Assembly (NCBI GenBank): GCA_946902985.2
Contig: OX336388.2
Location: 229,206,467 to 229,270,466 of the forward strand
Direction of reading: 5' to 3'
DNA length: 64,000 nucleotides
DNA from: Meconema thalassinum
Taxonomy: Eukaryota > Arthropoda > Insecta > Orthoptera > Tettigoniidae
Shown in pieces: positions 22,826 through 34,764 of the stretch (the stretch's first letter is position 1; every line of letters begins with the position of its first letter). The translations under genes were made by a program, and so were the position numbers. The notes below the pieces were generated by a model that searched no databases, was not told the origin of the DNA, and worked only from the letters and a program-made list of their open reading frames with translations.

Positions 22826-24084
22826 CTGAATCCTTAAGTCCTCCAGGAAGATGCATTCTCTGGAAAGGGCGTAGCCTATATCATCCTATTTGGGGCGTAC
22901 TTCCCTGCTCCTTGTGCTCCTTACAAAAATCTAGTTTTGAAATTGTCAATTCTCTCCATATTCCTGATGGTTAATTTGTCCCAGGTGAGGGAGATCTCAT
23001 ATGTAGCAATGTAATTTACAGACTTTGAGATTGCTAACCGCTGCACAGTGGGTCAACATCGAAATCTAGGGGTACATCATTATTTTTACGTTTTAATCAT
23101 GAATGTAGAGTGTAAACAACGTATATAATTTGTTTACTTCATAATAAACATCAGTTAAGACCTTTTTTAAGCTACGACTACACCTGCAAGAAATTGTCCA
23201 TGACTAGGAGTTGAATAGAGCATTCAGTTATCTCTTAAGAACAATTTCCTACCCCTAATTTACTGTTAGCAAAGTCACAAAGTTCAACTTTTTACATAAT
23301 CGTCCAACCCAGTGCTTCAAACAGTTGTAAACGTGTGAGAATTGGTTGCGTGGTATCTTATAAAACGTAAAATAACTAAGTAAGTTGAAAAAAGGTGCAA
23401 TAAATCTTATAGCAGGCGTAAACTACAAGACTTTATCTAAATTTTAACATTAAGTAGAAAGTGACGCAGAGTGACGCGACATACTAAAAATCTAAGTGAA
23501 AATATAATTTTAAAAATAATAGTTAAATATTATACAATGCAAATATAGCTAAAATTACATAACAATTACGCCTATTTGAAACACGTTACAAAGATCACAC
23601 CTTCAGCTGTATGTTCCATCTTAAAGCATCACACTAACCACAAAGACAACCAAACCACAGCCATTTACATTCACTCTCCAATTCAGACTGCTCGAACAGT
23701 GGCGACAGATTTACACTAAGATGCGTTTATATCCCAGAATAGTGAGCGGCAATTGTATGAGAATGCTGTAGAAGAAATTAATTTTGATGTTTTAATTATG
23801 ATAATAAATAATTTTGTCGTCCTAGATTTCGATTTTGACCCACTGTGCGCTGCATCGAGAGGTGACGGGGTCGAAAGAGAACAAGGGTTGATCAAGGTGA
23901 GGTCGAAAGACACAAATAACAGCAAGCATGTTGGACTCATCTGGATTCCCGTGGTCACCATCCCTCTTCTCAAGAGTTGTGTATCCTTGGGGTGGGGGAG
24001 GGGATGGAAAAGTTTGAATTGCGCCTTTAAGAGGCAGACAATCATTGGAATAACAGTTTATAGGTTGACTGCACATCAAGTCAC
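22826..24084. other. No gene recognised
   Basis: AT-rich anonymous sequence. Overlapping frames at 23,716-24,097 on both strands are not supported by any motif. Confidence 0.4.
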
Positions 24085-24540
24085 TTCCGTTGTCTAGCTG
24101 CCGACCCGGAGGTCCAACGTTCGATTCCCGGCTCTGCCACTAAATTTGAAAAGTGGTATGAGGACTGAAACGGGGTATACTCAGCCTCTGGTGGTCCAAA
24201 TGAGTAGAGGGGGTTAGATTCCTACCTCAGCCATCCTCGAAGTGGTTTTCCGTAGTTTCCCACTTCGTCTTCGGGCAAATGCCGGGATGGTGCCTATCGT
24301 CAGGCCACGGCCGCCTCCTTCCCTCTTCCTTGTCTATCCCTCTCATTCTTCCCATCCCTCATGAGGCCCCCTGTTCTCTTTGCAGGTGAGTCCGCCCGGG
24401 TGAGGCGCTAGTCCCGCCTCCCTAGTTGTATCCCGGGATGCGATGTCAAGCTCCAGAATACTGTCCATAGAGGCGGTAAAGGTGGGATCCCTCGCTGAGT
24501 CCGTGGGAAAAGCCTACCTGGAGGTTAAACTAACTACGAA
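24085..24540 (+). mobile_element. SINE family A, longest copy
   Basis: The tRNA-like head ends in box B-like cgttcgattcccggctctg. It is followed by the body markers attcctacctcagccatcct, agtggttttccgtagtttc, gggcaaatgccgggatggtg and caggccacggccgcctcctt, and a 3' domain (cccgggatgcgatgtcaagc, aggcggtaaaggtgggatcc) ending in aaaaa. Fragments of this family recur at 3,262, 10,455, 14,506, 29,512, 35,285 and 55,720. Confidence 0.75.
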
Positions 24541-25489
24541 AAAATTTACGAGCCTTACAGTAGTCGCATAAGATGTGTAACATCTGACATAGAAGAAACC
24601 TCACGTGAAATTGTTGATACACCGGTATTCTATACTATTATTGGCACGAATATTAATATATTGTAAAAGGGAGTGTTTTACAGATATTGTAGTTTATAAT
24701 ATTGAACTCATTTTATTAGATGATTTGTAGCTTCCACCAGCACTAGCCTAAATAAAGAATACGATATGGATCAATTAGATTAATAGACGCGATGCCGCTC
24801 ATAACCTTAAATTCCTTATAAACAGGTCCTCTTCATTCACAGACCAACGAATAATTTCATATGGATTCTGTTAAAATGAGTCATATTGACATGATAATTA
24901 TCGTTTAAAATGATAATCTGGTAGCAAAATAACTACACCGTCCGGGATTCGAACCCAAGATCTCTATATTCACAGTCATAAGCACCAACCCCACGGCTAT
25001 TTTGTGCACGAGATGGTGACTTATTTCCACTTTCCAATAATACTGCATTACGGAATTAAGTTTCATTTATATTTTGCTTGTTTCGATAATGTTCCTGCGT
25101 GAAATTGAGTTTAAATGCCTCATGAATAGGCCCTCTTGTGTGTAAAGAGAATGTATTCAGTAATAGTTCATTAAGGCTTGCTCGATTCTCGTATAACCAC
25201 AACGATTATATTATATCGATGACTGCATTACCGTTATGTGGGTTAATGTTTGAATAGCCATTGTGCAGAATCATAATACCGGCATAATACTTACAATGTT
25301 TGATATTAAGGCATTTTACCATTTAAATACTGATACGAAGACTTCGAACATGTACCATGTCATTTGTTTCAATCAATTGGCACCAGAGTTCGCATGAGCG
25401 TTTTCCGTTCAGTATGTCATATACATTCCACATGGCCGAGATTACGTCATGGTATCAATTTCCGACACCACACGCTCATTGTTTCTCGT
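24541..25489. other. No gene; tRNA-like remnant at about 24,940-25,015
   Basis: Only one structure stands out: a reverse-strand tRNA-like patch (tccgggattcgaacccaaga as box B, ccaaccccacggct toward box A). It is too degenerate to call a tRNA gene, so it is probably a SINE head remnant. Confidence 0.4.
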
Positions 25490-25672
25490 ACCACTGCCAG
25501 CTGGATCTTACCACAGCCCACTGGATCGATCGAGTTGGCAGTGCATCTTATACTTCCGTTCGTTCCACCACTGCCAGCTAGTACACTTCCGTTCGATCGA
25601 TCGAGCGGGCAATGCATACTTCCGTTCGATCCACCACTGCCAGCTCGATCGTTCCGATCCACTTCCGTCCCC
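25490..25672. repeat. Degenerate minisatellite, ~66-72-bp unit
   Basis: The blocks ccaccactgccagct, cttccgttcgatc and gatcgatcgag recur about three times. Because unit length and composition leave several frames open, ORFs on both strands cross it. I treat these as shadows. Confidence 0.65.
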
Positions 25673-26174
25673 AATTTTCAAAATCACTCCCACAAAACTA
25701 TCCAGCAACCGAGCGGAACGATGTTACACATCAAAAAGAAACGACTACACGTACATCACTTGTATCTGACCATACTTGCTCTTGATAGCTCACCTTTACA
25801 CACACAGAAGTTAACCCACGTTTAACGCGTTAGCCGGCAGGTAGTATTGTGCCCATCTCCTTTACGACTGTTTTATGTCGCAACTCAAGCCACTTACTCT
25901 AAATAGCCTTCACTCTCTAACAAGAACACAATCGATCTATCGACACTGATCTCTCCCAGTACACGCACTGTGCTATCACAGTAGGAACCTTAATAATGTA
26001 GGGTAAAATCATCTTATTCCCTGATTCATTTAATTTTGTGACATTTTTTATACCCTTGAACACGTAATATACTAGCTGTGCCCGCAAGGGGTGCGGAGAG
26101 TTGAGCCTGTTGAACGTACGATTACATGTGAAGCGGACGAGTGCGATTTCTAATTTATTGGGATTTATATATAT
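25673..26174. other. No gene; short TE-like phrase at 26,069
   Basis: The phrase atactagctgtgcccgcaag at 26,069 resembles the opening of a common insect repeat. It recurs inverted near 54,275-54,297 (gggcccgctagttatac). It lies ~100 bp before the HINE-1 copy. Confidence 0.4.
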
Positions 26175-27397
26175 TTTTAGCCAATTTTCAATTTTGAAAA
26201 ATAGGCTTATGGGATCACCTTTTGTCCATGTGTGTGTGCGTGTGTGATGGTGTGTGAGTGTCACACCTAATAACTTCTAAACGGCTGGAGCGATTTCAAT
26301 AAAACACGATACTTTTTTAGCACTATTCTGGGCGACCCCGGCCTTGCCCTTCAAATTTTGTTACGTCTTACCAATCCAACATGGCGGCTGTGCGAAATGT
26401 ATCACTGGCATTCAATATGTCCGAAACTATTACCGATATCACCATGGAATTTTGTACGGTGATAAAGAAAAGTACTAGAAGTTCAAATATAAGGCTTTTG
26501 AAAACCTTGTAACTACATAACCAACATGGCGGCCAAGCGAAGTTGCGACTTTTAAATAGACGTTTCACGCGATTTAACCAACGAAACGCAATAAAACATC
26601 GTACAGTAAATGTTTATAAACATTACAATGCACTGGTATCTAATTTACTTCAATTGTTTACATAACCTCAAGATGGCGGCTGTGCGAATTTCGAAAATTA
26701 AGTTTTTATTTCTTGTGTTCTAATCATGCGATCGAAATCAACATTTGCATAATGAACGTACACAATAATCATCTTCTAATAGTACATAACTCTATGGCCT
26801 ACATATATTAAAATCCAACATGACGACCATCCGAAATATTTAGACGGTTCTCAATATCTATTAATCTACTACAGCAATCAAACAGAAATTTTGTATGTGT
26901 ATAGAGGCTATAGGAGCATAAGTTCACCTAGGGGACGTTCAATAACGTGGTGAGCACAAATCCAACATGGCGGCGACGCGAAATTTAAATATTCAGATGG
27001 ACGTTTCTTACGTTTTAACCATCCGAGCGCAGTGAAACTTGATACGGTATATGCTTATACAATTTTAATCGACTGGCATCTAATTCATTTAAATTATTTT
27101 CATAACCACAAGATGGTGGCTGAGCGAAATTTTAAAATCCCGCTTTTATTTTTTGTGTCCTAATCATGCGATTGAAGTTTGAATAAAACACCTACACAAT
27201 AATCTTCATGTAATAGTACATAAATCTAAGGCCTATAATATGAAAATCCAACATGGTGACCATCCAAAATATTTAGACGGTTCTCAATATCTACGAATCT
27301 ATTACAGCAATCAAACTGACAATTTGTATGTTGATAGGGGCAATTAATATTAGTAGGATATATGAAAATAGGCTTTAGTTCTTCACGGAACTACTTG
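26175..27397 (+). mobile_element. HINE-1 repeat, near-complete
   Basis: It runs from the 5' hairpin (agccaattttcaattttg ... aaaataggct) through a GT microsatellite (26,228-26,262). Repeated units follow, each with an 'aacatggcgg' phrase (26,378, 26,525, 26,965 and others). The 3' hairpin agttcttcacggaact and CTTG close it at 27,397. No ORF of substance. Confidence 0.65.
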
Positions 27398-27941
27398 TTT
27401 ATTTACTGTTAATTTTTGTATTTAATTAATTTGTTCTTATCTGCTTACGATAGGCAACAATTATCTTTGATCGCGTGTACGTGGATTTGATGTTCCGTCG
27501 TAGACTCAGCAGGGGACAAAGCGAGTTTATTACTCCACCAAAGAAACAGCTTTAGCGAAAAGCGCTGAGTAGATCTGAAAAGCATATGGTGCTAAACACG
27601 TAGAAGGTCGAGTTAGTAAGTTTGAAAGGCGCACGGACGGCAGGATTTTCTTCGACTCGATTCACTGAAACCATTACTGTTCGGCTTCCTTTGATCATAA
27701 ATGAATGTTTTTTCTACAGAAATCTTCCTCGAAAAATCCTTTATATTGAAATCCTCATCAAAATCCATCCAGTGGTTCACGACAATACCCGTTACATCCA
27801 AGAATCGGAGACTTTGTTTTACTGTATACTATGTGGAGATGTTTAAAGTGCAATGACTCTACCATCAGAATTTCTGCTTTCAAATTTATGAAGGTTTGAA
27901 AACAATAACTACGTTGTGTCCTGCCTTTTAGAATAAATAAG
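27398..27941. other. No gene recognised
   Basis: Opposed small frames at 27,613-27,846 match no family I recognise. Confidence 0.4.
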
Positions 27942-29035
27942 CAAGATGTTCTGTAAAGAACATATAGCCTACTTTCTCCTAAAAGCATGGGTATTGTTAT
28001 AACTCTTTGTCCTTTTGAAAGAGTATAATTGAATGTTGGTTGTAGTAGCTTGTTGAAATACAACATGCTATACGGATATTAAACATGAATATGAGGTGTC
28101 CTTTGCTAGTACTACCTCTGTACAAAATTTCATTCAATTCGGTTTCATCGTGTTTGAATTGATATGGTGAATCGATTTGCCTACATACATGGGCGCTATC
28201 TGCAAACTATTGGGCTGATGACCTTGTAGTTCAGTCAAAAGACGTTTCCCACAAAAAGGAATGTTATGGCAACATTTGGTAGAGATCAAATAATTAGGTT
28301 GGTCGTAATTTGATTTAAGCTATTAACATTTGGGTGGCTGCCATTCTGTTTCCGTAGAGATGGCGGCGATATAAAATATGACCCTGAGGTGCCCTTTGCT
28401 AGTGCTACCTATGTACCTAATTTTGTTCGATTAGGTTTTACAGTGTTTGAATTGATAGGGGGAATCGATTTGCACACATACATGGCCGCCGTCCGCAAAT
28501 TATTGGGCTTATGACCTTGTAGTTTCTTCAAAAGATTTTTTCATTCATAAAGGTATAATGTCCCAAAAATTGGTAGAGGTCAGATGATTAGGTTGGTCGT
28601 AATTTTATTTAAGCTTTTAACATTTGGGTGGCCGCCATTACTTTTTTGTCAAGATGGCGGCGATATAAATTATGGCACTGAGGTGCCCATTGCTAGTGCT
28701 ACTTCTGTACGAAATTTCGTTTAATTCGGTTTCACCGTGTTTGAAATGATAGGGGGAATCGATTTGCACACATACATGGCCGCCATCTGCAAACTGTTGG
28801 GCTGATGACCTTGTAGTTTAGTCAAAAGACTCTCGCCATTTAAATATATGTCGTTGCAAAATTTGATAGAGATCGGATGAGTAGGTTAGTCGTAATTTGA
28901 TTTAAGCTTTTAACATTTGGGTGGCCGCCATTACGTTTCCGTCAAGATAGCGGCGATATAAAACATGGCACTTAGGTGCCCTTTGCTAGTGCTACCTCTG
29001 TACCAAATTTCGTTGAATTCGGTTTCATCGTGTTC
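27942..29035 (-). mobile_element. HINE-2 repeat, reverse copy with four internal units
   Basis: In reverse complement it ends with hairpin ATGTTCTTTACAGAACAT plus CTTG (27,942-27,963), a perfect version of the degenerate hairpin of the 10,938 copy. About four internal units of ~290 bp carry gatggcggcgatataaa, ggtgccctttgctagt and gttggtcgtaatttga. Its 5' part is missing at 29,035, where a LINE 3' end begins. Confidence 0.65.
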
Positions 29036-29510
29036 TGCATGTACAAGACAATCATGCGACCAGTATTAATGTATGGAGCGGAAACATGGACACTGAGCAA
29101 GAAAATAGAGAGAAAAATTATAAGTTTTGAAAACATGGCGTTAAGAAAAGTTTGTGGGCCAGTATCTGAAAATGGAATTTTTAGAAAAAGAAAAAAATAT
29201 TGAAATCCACACGCTGTTTAATGAACCCGATGTGACAGCTGTAATAAACAGCAGAAGAATTGAATGGCTGGGACATGTCCTGAGAAGAGAAGAGAAAATG
29301 GTAAAGACAGTGCTAGAAGGGAAGCCACAAGGTACGAGGCCCCTGGGTAGACCAAAACTGAGGTGGATGGATGGAGTCAAGAAAGACCTGGAGACACTGG
29401 GAGCCAAAGAGAACATGGATAGCAACAGAGACCAATGGAAGAGGCTAAAGGGTTAGGCAATGAACCGACTTCGGTTCGTGTGGCCAACGAAGTAAGTAAG
29501 TAAGTAAGAA
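29036..29510 (+). pseudogene. LINE D 3' fragment
   Basis: Two overlapping frames carry consecutive pieces of an RT C-terminal region: TIMRPVLMYGAETWTLSKK and ISFENMALRKVCGP (to 29,203), then NSRRIEWLGHVLRREEKMV, GRPKLRWMDGVKKDLETLG and a stop at 29,456. A frameshift separates them near 29,195. The tail is (GTAA)n at 29,491-29,508. The family differs from LINEs A-C by its 'WLGHVLR' and 'GRPKLRWMDGV' blocks. Confidence 0.75.
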
Positions 29511-29511
29511 A

Positions 29512-29642
29512 CGGGATTGCAACCCATTTCTTCCAATTTCTGCCTCAAGGGGCTGAGTGATTCCCGTTACAGACCTTAGACCATAATTTAATTTCTTGCT
29601 AGAGACAGGAATTGAACTTTGCCTCATGGGTTATTATGAAGT
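29512..29642 (-). mobile_element. SINE family A, reverse fragment
   Basis: The blocks aattaatttcttgctag in reverse sense, aggaattgaactttgcctca (box B region) and gggctgagtgattcccgtt correspond to the head and early body. It is strongly decayed. Confidence 0.5.
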
Positions 29643-29689
29643 GTGAAGAGGAGGTGATAATCAAAGAGCATCCTTGGTTATGAAGGTAA

Positions 29690-30055
29690 TAATAATATCG
29701 TATGGCCTCGGGTGCCTGGTGCAAGCTTTGTTAATTGACACCCAGAGGGTAGCTTGCATGTCGAATTTCGTCGTTCCTTTGAACGCTATGAAAGTCAAGG
29801 AGGTTAGATATCTAAACTCCTTGACACTACTACAGCGCTTTCAAGTAGAGAATGGAGGAACTTTGTGTTGGCGGAAAATCCCGAGATTAATTTTGCCATT
29901 GAACACGGCCTACTGAATTCAAATGGGTTCTTTAACATGCCAACAACGTATGACATGAGTATCGTGATTTTTGTCGCCTTCAAAAATCACTTACCACGGC
30001 CAGGGGTGAACCTGCAATCTTGGGGTTGGTAGTCCGACACTATAACCACTATGAA
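29690..30055 (-). mobile_element. SINE family B, reverse copy
   Basis: It mirrors 20,465-20,838: atatcgtatggcctcgggtg, tgacacccagagggtagctt, cggaaaatcccgagattaat and ggggttggtagtccgacact. The tRNA-like head lies at its right end. Confidence 0.75.
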
Positions 30056-30427
30056 GGTGAAAAGGTAAGAATGTGTCTCCAATGCCCTCAGATCCATTGC
30101 TGTAATATGCTACACACACCGGCCCATTTGCTCTGTTGATATCTTCAGACGTCGCTCGTTCATCTTGACGTAACACTGCTGGGCCTCCCTTGTCTTCTCT
30201 TCTCTTCTCGGTCAGTAGCGGAGCGGAACCTATTTTACAGGCGCCGGCTTCAGTAATGGAGAATCTACCCCAGGGGCTAGCAGAGCCTAATGTGTCACTT
30301 CAGTTCCCATGGCAAGACACGGGCGGGCTGCGACCAGACCAGTCGATATCAGCTCAAGCTACACATACTGCTACGTTCAATATACAGTATAATGCAACTC
30401 ATTTTTTTCTCTGCCAATTTCTGTTTT
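30056..30427. other. No gene recognised
   Basis: A moderately GC-rich stretch. The plus frame at 30,190-30,453 runs into the next repeat and has no recognised domain. Confidence 0.4.
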
Positions 30428-31450
30428 TAACAAGAAGTTCCGTGACGAACTAAGGAGCCGACATTTCTTCAAATTATAGAAACCGTATATCAACAGTTGG
30501 CAGACCTGGCGACTCTAAATATATTCTTAGTTCCATCTCTTAAGGTACACAGTGCACATGCAAAATTTGGTTGAGATCCAATAGATAGTATGCACGTTAC
30601 ATGTATTTAAATATTGAATTTATCAGCATATGTAAAATCAGGTTGGTGACACTGCCATAAATTGAATGCTCAATTGAAATATTATCATCTACATGTATAT
30701 GTGTGCCAATTTTGAAAGAACTTCATTTATTAGTATGGAAGTTACATGCGATTCAACATTAAACCTATCATCACGCGTAGAATCATGTTGGCAGCACTGT
30801 CGTATATCAGTTACTGAAAATTAACCTACATTTGCAGGTACTATATGTATTCAGAGTTTAGAAATGTTGGCCTGCAAACTTTCTGATTTAATGAGATTAT
30901 GAAAAAAATGTATAGAGTGCATTTCTCAACAGTTGGCAGCCCTGTTGACACTAAAAGAAAAATACATATTTATATCTGATCAAGTGCGCAAATCACATAC
31001 CAAATTTTATTGAAATCCAATAGATAGTACATGCATTTAAATATTGGACCTATCAGCAGGCATAGAACAATGTTGGCATTACTCTCATATATGAGCTCAT
31101 GTAAATTAGTCTCATGTTATATTATCTAAATGTGTGTCAATTTTGGAACAATTCCCATGCATATCTTCCGAGATATCCAACATCGATCTCAATTTTCAAT
31201 AGTGATTTTTCAGCAGTTGGTAGCAGTGACGTCATTTTCAAATATGGCCTTGCGATATTCAGGCATAGCTCTTTACTCACACCAAATTTGGTTTCGATAG
31301 CTGTAGCCGTTTAGGAGTTGATAGGCGGGTGGCGGGGAAACACACACACAAACACAGACCGAGAGACAGACAAACAGACGGACAGATAGACAGACAGACA
31401 GACTCACATTTCCACGGATCGATCTCCTAAGTCTACTTTTTCCTCATTTT
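30428..31450 (-). mobile_element. HINE-3 repeat, reverse copy
   Basis: It starts at the 3' hairpin side (agttccgtgacgaact, 30,434) and ends with a (CAGA)n/(CA)n stretch (31,342-31,400) and ctcctaagtctactttttcc. The family phrases ttggcagacctggcgac, ttggcagccctgttgac and gccgtttaggagttgat are present. Its 5' terminal ~20 bp are replaced by the start of a HINE-1 at 31,446, giving a head-to-head pair. Confidence 0.6.
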
Positions 31451-31513
31451 TAGCCTATTTTCAATTTTGAAAAAATAGGCTGATGAGATCACCTTTTGTC
31501 CGTGTGTGTGTGC

Positions 31514-31547
<34 letters not shown>

Positions 31548-32977
31548 GAGGTGTGTGTGTGTGTGTGTCCCCCTAATAAAATCTAAACGGCTGGAGCGAT
31601 TTCAATGAAACTTGGTAAGTTCATAGCACTATTCCCGGCGACCTCGACCGTGCCCTTCAAATTTTGTTACGTCTCACCAATCCAACATGGCGGCTGTGCG
31701 AAATAATTCACTAGCATTCAATATCTCCGAAGCTATAACAGATATCGACCTGAAATTGTGTACGGTGATAAAGGGCACTACTAGAAGTTCACCTATGAGA
31801 CATTCAAAAACCTGGTGACTACAAAACCAACATGGCGGTCAAGCGAATTTGAGACTTTTAAATAGACTTTTCTCGCGATTTAACTATCCAAACGTAATGA
31901 AACTTGGTACAGCAAATGTTTATACACATTGTAATGCACTGGAGTCTAAATTATTTCAATTGTTTACATAACCTCAAAATGGCGGCTGTGCGAAACATTT
32001 CACTGACATTCTATATCTCCGAAACTATTACAGATATCACCCTGAAATTTTGTACGATGATAAAGGGTACTGATACAAGTTTACCTATGTATATTTCATA
32101 AACCTGTAAAGTACAAAACGAACATGGCGACCAAGCGAATTTGAAATGTTTTAATAGACTTTTCTCGTGATATAACTCTCTGAGCGCAGTGAAATGAGGT
32201 ACAGTAAATGTTTTTGCAGATTGTAATGCACTGCCATCTAATTTAATTCAATTGTTTACATAACCTCAAGATGGCGGCTGTGCGAAATTTTAAAATTAAG
32301 TTTTTATTTCTTGTGTCGTAATCATGCGATCGAGGTGAAAGTTTGAATAATGAACCTAGGCAATAATTGCCCTTGAATGGTACATAATTCTATGGCCTAT
32401 ACATATAACAATCCTAAATGGCGAGCTTCCGAAATATTTAGACAGTTCTCAATATCTATGAATCTTTTACAGCAACTAAACTGATTTTTTTTATGTTCAT
32501 AGAGACTGTGAACATATCACCTAAAAGACTTTCAGTAGCCTGGTGAGCACAAATCCAACATGGCGGCGACGCGAAGTATAAATATTTAAATGGACGTTTC
32601 TCGCGAATTAACTATCCGAGTGCCGTGAAACGTTGCAAGTTAAATGCTTATACAAATGTTGATCCACTGGCATCTAATTTATTTCAATTGTTTGCATAAT
32701 CACAAGATGGCTGCTATGCGTAATTTTAAAATCTCGTTTTTACTTCTTGTGTTCTAATCATGCGATTGAAGTTTGAATACCACACGTACACAATAATATT
32801 AATGTAATAGTACAAATATAAAAATCCAACCTGGCGACCATCTGAAATAATTAGACGGTTCTCAATATCTACGAATCTGTTACAGCAATTAAACTGAAAT
32901 TTTGTATGTTGATAGAGGCAATTAACATTAGCAGGATATATGAAAATAGGCTGTATAGTTCTTCACGGAACTACTTG
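31446..32977 (+). mobile_element. HINE-1 repeat, complete copy
   Basis: The most complete copy of the family. It has a 5' hairpin (agcctattttcaattttg / aaaaaataggct), a GT microsatellite (31,501-31,569), at least five 'atggcgg' units (31,686, 31,831, 31,978, 32,271, 32,559) and the subterminal gaaaataggct at 32,942. The terminal hairpin agttcttcacggaact and CTTG close it at 32,977. It is 1.53 kb with no coding capacity. Confidence 0.7.
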
Positions 32978-33084
32978 TTACAAGATGTGAAAAGTTGGCT
33001 GAAAACTGAAATTTTGTTTGGATCATCTTTGAATATTCCCGCTTCGTCTCATAGAGTTTCATTACTTTCCCATAGGTGGCAGCA

Positions 33085-33575
33085 CTATAACTAGCCTTGA
33101 AAATGGCGTCTGTAACAGAGGTGTGTACCAAACAGAGAGCAAACGCGATCGAAGCAGGCAGGCAGGCAAGCAGCAATGCTGGAAGGGCTGCCTATCTTTT
33201 GGCAGAAAACCGGGTCATCACAGATATTCATAGGCGCTTGCAGAATGTCTACGGAGACCAGTTGGAGTATTCCAGGCTTTGTGCCCGCTGGGTTCCTCGA
33301 CACCTAACGGAAGACCTTAAAGAGCAAAGAAGAAACAACTGTGCGGAATTGCTTGCTCGTTATGAGGCTGAAGGTGACAATTTCTTGTAGGCTCCGACAT
33401 ATACCAGTCGAGTGATACCATGCATGCATACAGACCCTCACATTATGGTGGCGTAAGGCCATAGCATTGAACGGAGACTATGTTGAAAAATAGGGTATTG
33501 TACCAAAGTATTGGGGAATAATACGGTGTATTTGAATCCTCAATAAAACCAACCTGCTTTTAGAAAAAAAAACAC
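33085..33575 (+). pseudogene. mariner transposase relic with internal deletion
   Basis: A 97-codon frame (33,097-33,390) gives an HTH-region fragment (VITDIHRRLQNVYGDQLEYS) joined directly to WVPRHLTEDLKEQRRNNCAELLARYEAEGD, which normally lies further on. Decayed downstream sequence follows, with the C-terminal phrase LNGDYVEK near 33,470. The catalytic Asp blocks are lost. The region ends with aataaaacc and an A-run at 33,566-33,573. It is related in layout to the element at 33,610 but not the same subfamily. Confidence 0.65.
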
Positions 33576-33609
33576 GACACGGATAGTCAGTCTAAAAGAC
33601 TGGACTTTA

Positions 33610-34442
33610 TAAGGTGCGTTCAAAAAGTAACGAGCTGGAGGCTGGAATGCGCAAACCGGTGAAGACATCGGCTAATCGTGGCGTGTGTAATGAGGTGTGG
33701 TTCCGACCAGAGCATGGAAGGTCACAGCCCGTCACTAGAGGGCACGCGTGCACGTCAGGTGTCGATATAAAGCGAGCAGCAGCATGCATCAATCGTTCAA
33801 CCAAGACCAAGACAGTAGGCCATTCGGCATGCTTCCTGGTGTGGTTGAAGACTGTGGGGCACCCATTGGGCACACACTTTCCGCAAGTGCAGTCGTTCCT
33901 TCATGATGGTGTGCACACTTCCGACGCTCAATCCGACCACGGCGGCTATGGCGTTCACTGTCACTCGGCGGTCCTGGGTAATGAGTGCATCAACCAGCTG
34001 GACGTTGTCATCGGTAATGCAGGGGGGTGCCCCAGACCGGGCATCATCGGCTAACGACACCCGTCCTTCCCTGAAGCGCTTGTGCCACGCCTTGACCCTT
34101 GAAGGGACATGCAGTGTTCGCCGTGCACTTGTGACATTCGGCGATGAATGTCCGTTCCCCCTACTCCTTTCGCTGTCAGAAACCGAACAACACCTCTTTG
34201 CTCTTCATTTGACGCCTCCATGTCACTGTTTGCAATGCGACTGGCAGCGTTGGACGATTGATGATGATGCTGATGCTCACTTTGTATCATCACGTGACGT
34301 GCACGGGTGCCCTCTAGCGACGGGCTGTGACCTGCCACGCTCTGGTCGGAATCACACCTCGTTACACACGCCACGATTAGCCCATGTCGTCACCGGTTTG
34401 CGCATTCCAGCCTCCGGCTCGCTACTTTTTGAACTTACCTTA
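33610..34442 (-). mobile_element. mariner-like element with ~180-bp inverted ends
   Basis: The left end (taaggtgcgttcaaaaagta, ggaggctggaatgcgcaaac, gtgtggttccgaccagag) is mirrored at 34,280-34,442. The element is ~830 bp between TA dinucleotides. It contains only an N-terminal transposase segment, so it is non-autonomous. The solo end at 5,143-5,319 belongs to the same family. Confidence 0.8.
33797..34254 (-). pseudogene. mariner transposase, N-terminal (HTH) portion
   Basis: Two minus-strand frames give the N-terminal half. The first (start at 34,254, in-frame MASNEEQRGVVRFL, then VGGTDIHRRMSQVHGEHCMS) is the first helix-turn-helix region. The second (34,060-33,797) reads DDARSGAPPCITDDNVQLVD, RRVTVNAIAAVVGLSVGSVH and LRKVCAQWVPH, the second HTH and linker. 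A frameshift near 34,060 separates them. The catalytic domain is absent and the second frame runs out near the left terminal repeat. Confidence 0.75.
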
Positions 34443-34460
34443 TATATCATTTTAAATGCT

Positions 34461-34622
34461 AACAGCCGAGTACCAAGAAGGCAGTGCGAGAACAGAGTTT
34501 CAAGATTCTATTTTGTTTCTTCACTCCCCACTTGATTGTTCTCGCACTGACTTCTTGAAACTCTGTTCTCGCACTGACTTCTTGAAACTCTGTTCTCGCA
34601 CTGCCTTCTTGGTACTCGGCTG
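34461..34622. repeat. Perfect ~40-bp inverted repeat with an extra direct copy
   Basis: The segment beginning agccgagtaccaagaagg and ending agagtttcaag (34,466-34,504) is repeated in reverse complement at ~34,583-34,622. A partial reverse copy (ttctcgcactgacttcttga) sits between them near 34,538-34,557. The loop is under 80 bp, so the single strand could fold into a hairpin. It lies just right of the mariner element. Confidence 0.7.
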
Positions 34623-34764
34623 CTACATTGTACTATGACGTCACACACCTCAGTGCATTCTCGGTACATTTCGGCCCGTCACCGTAACGGAACACCAGAT
34701 CCCAGATAAAGTCAACATAATCATGATAAAATGATTAAAAAAAAGTGTTGCATTATATATTGAA

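Noticed and set aside
23716..24097. Opposed ~110-codon frames
   Set aside because: No motif in either strand and mutual overlap.
25364..25825. 153-codon frame and its antisense partners
   Set aside because: They cross a degenerate minisatellite and share no domain.
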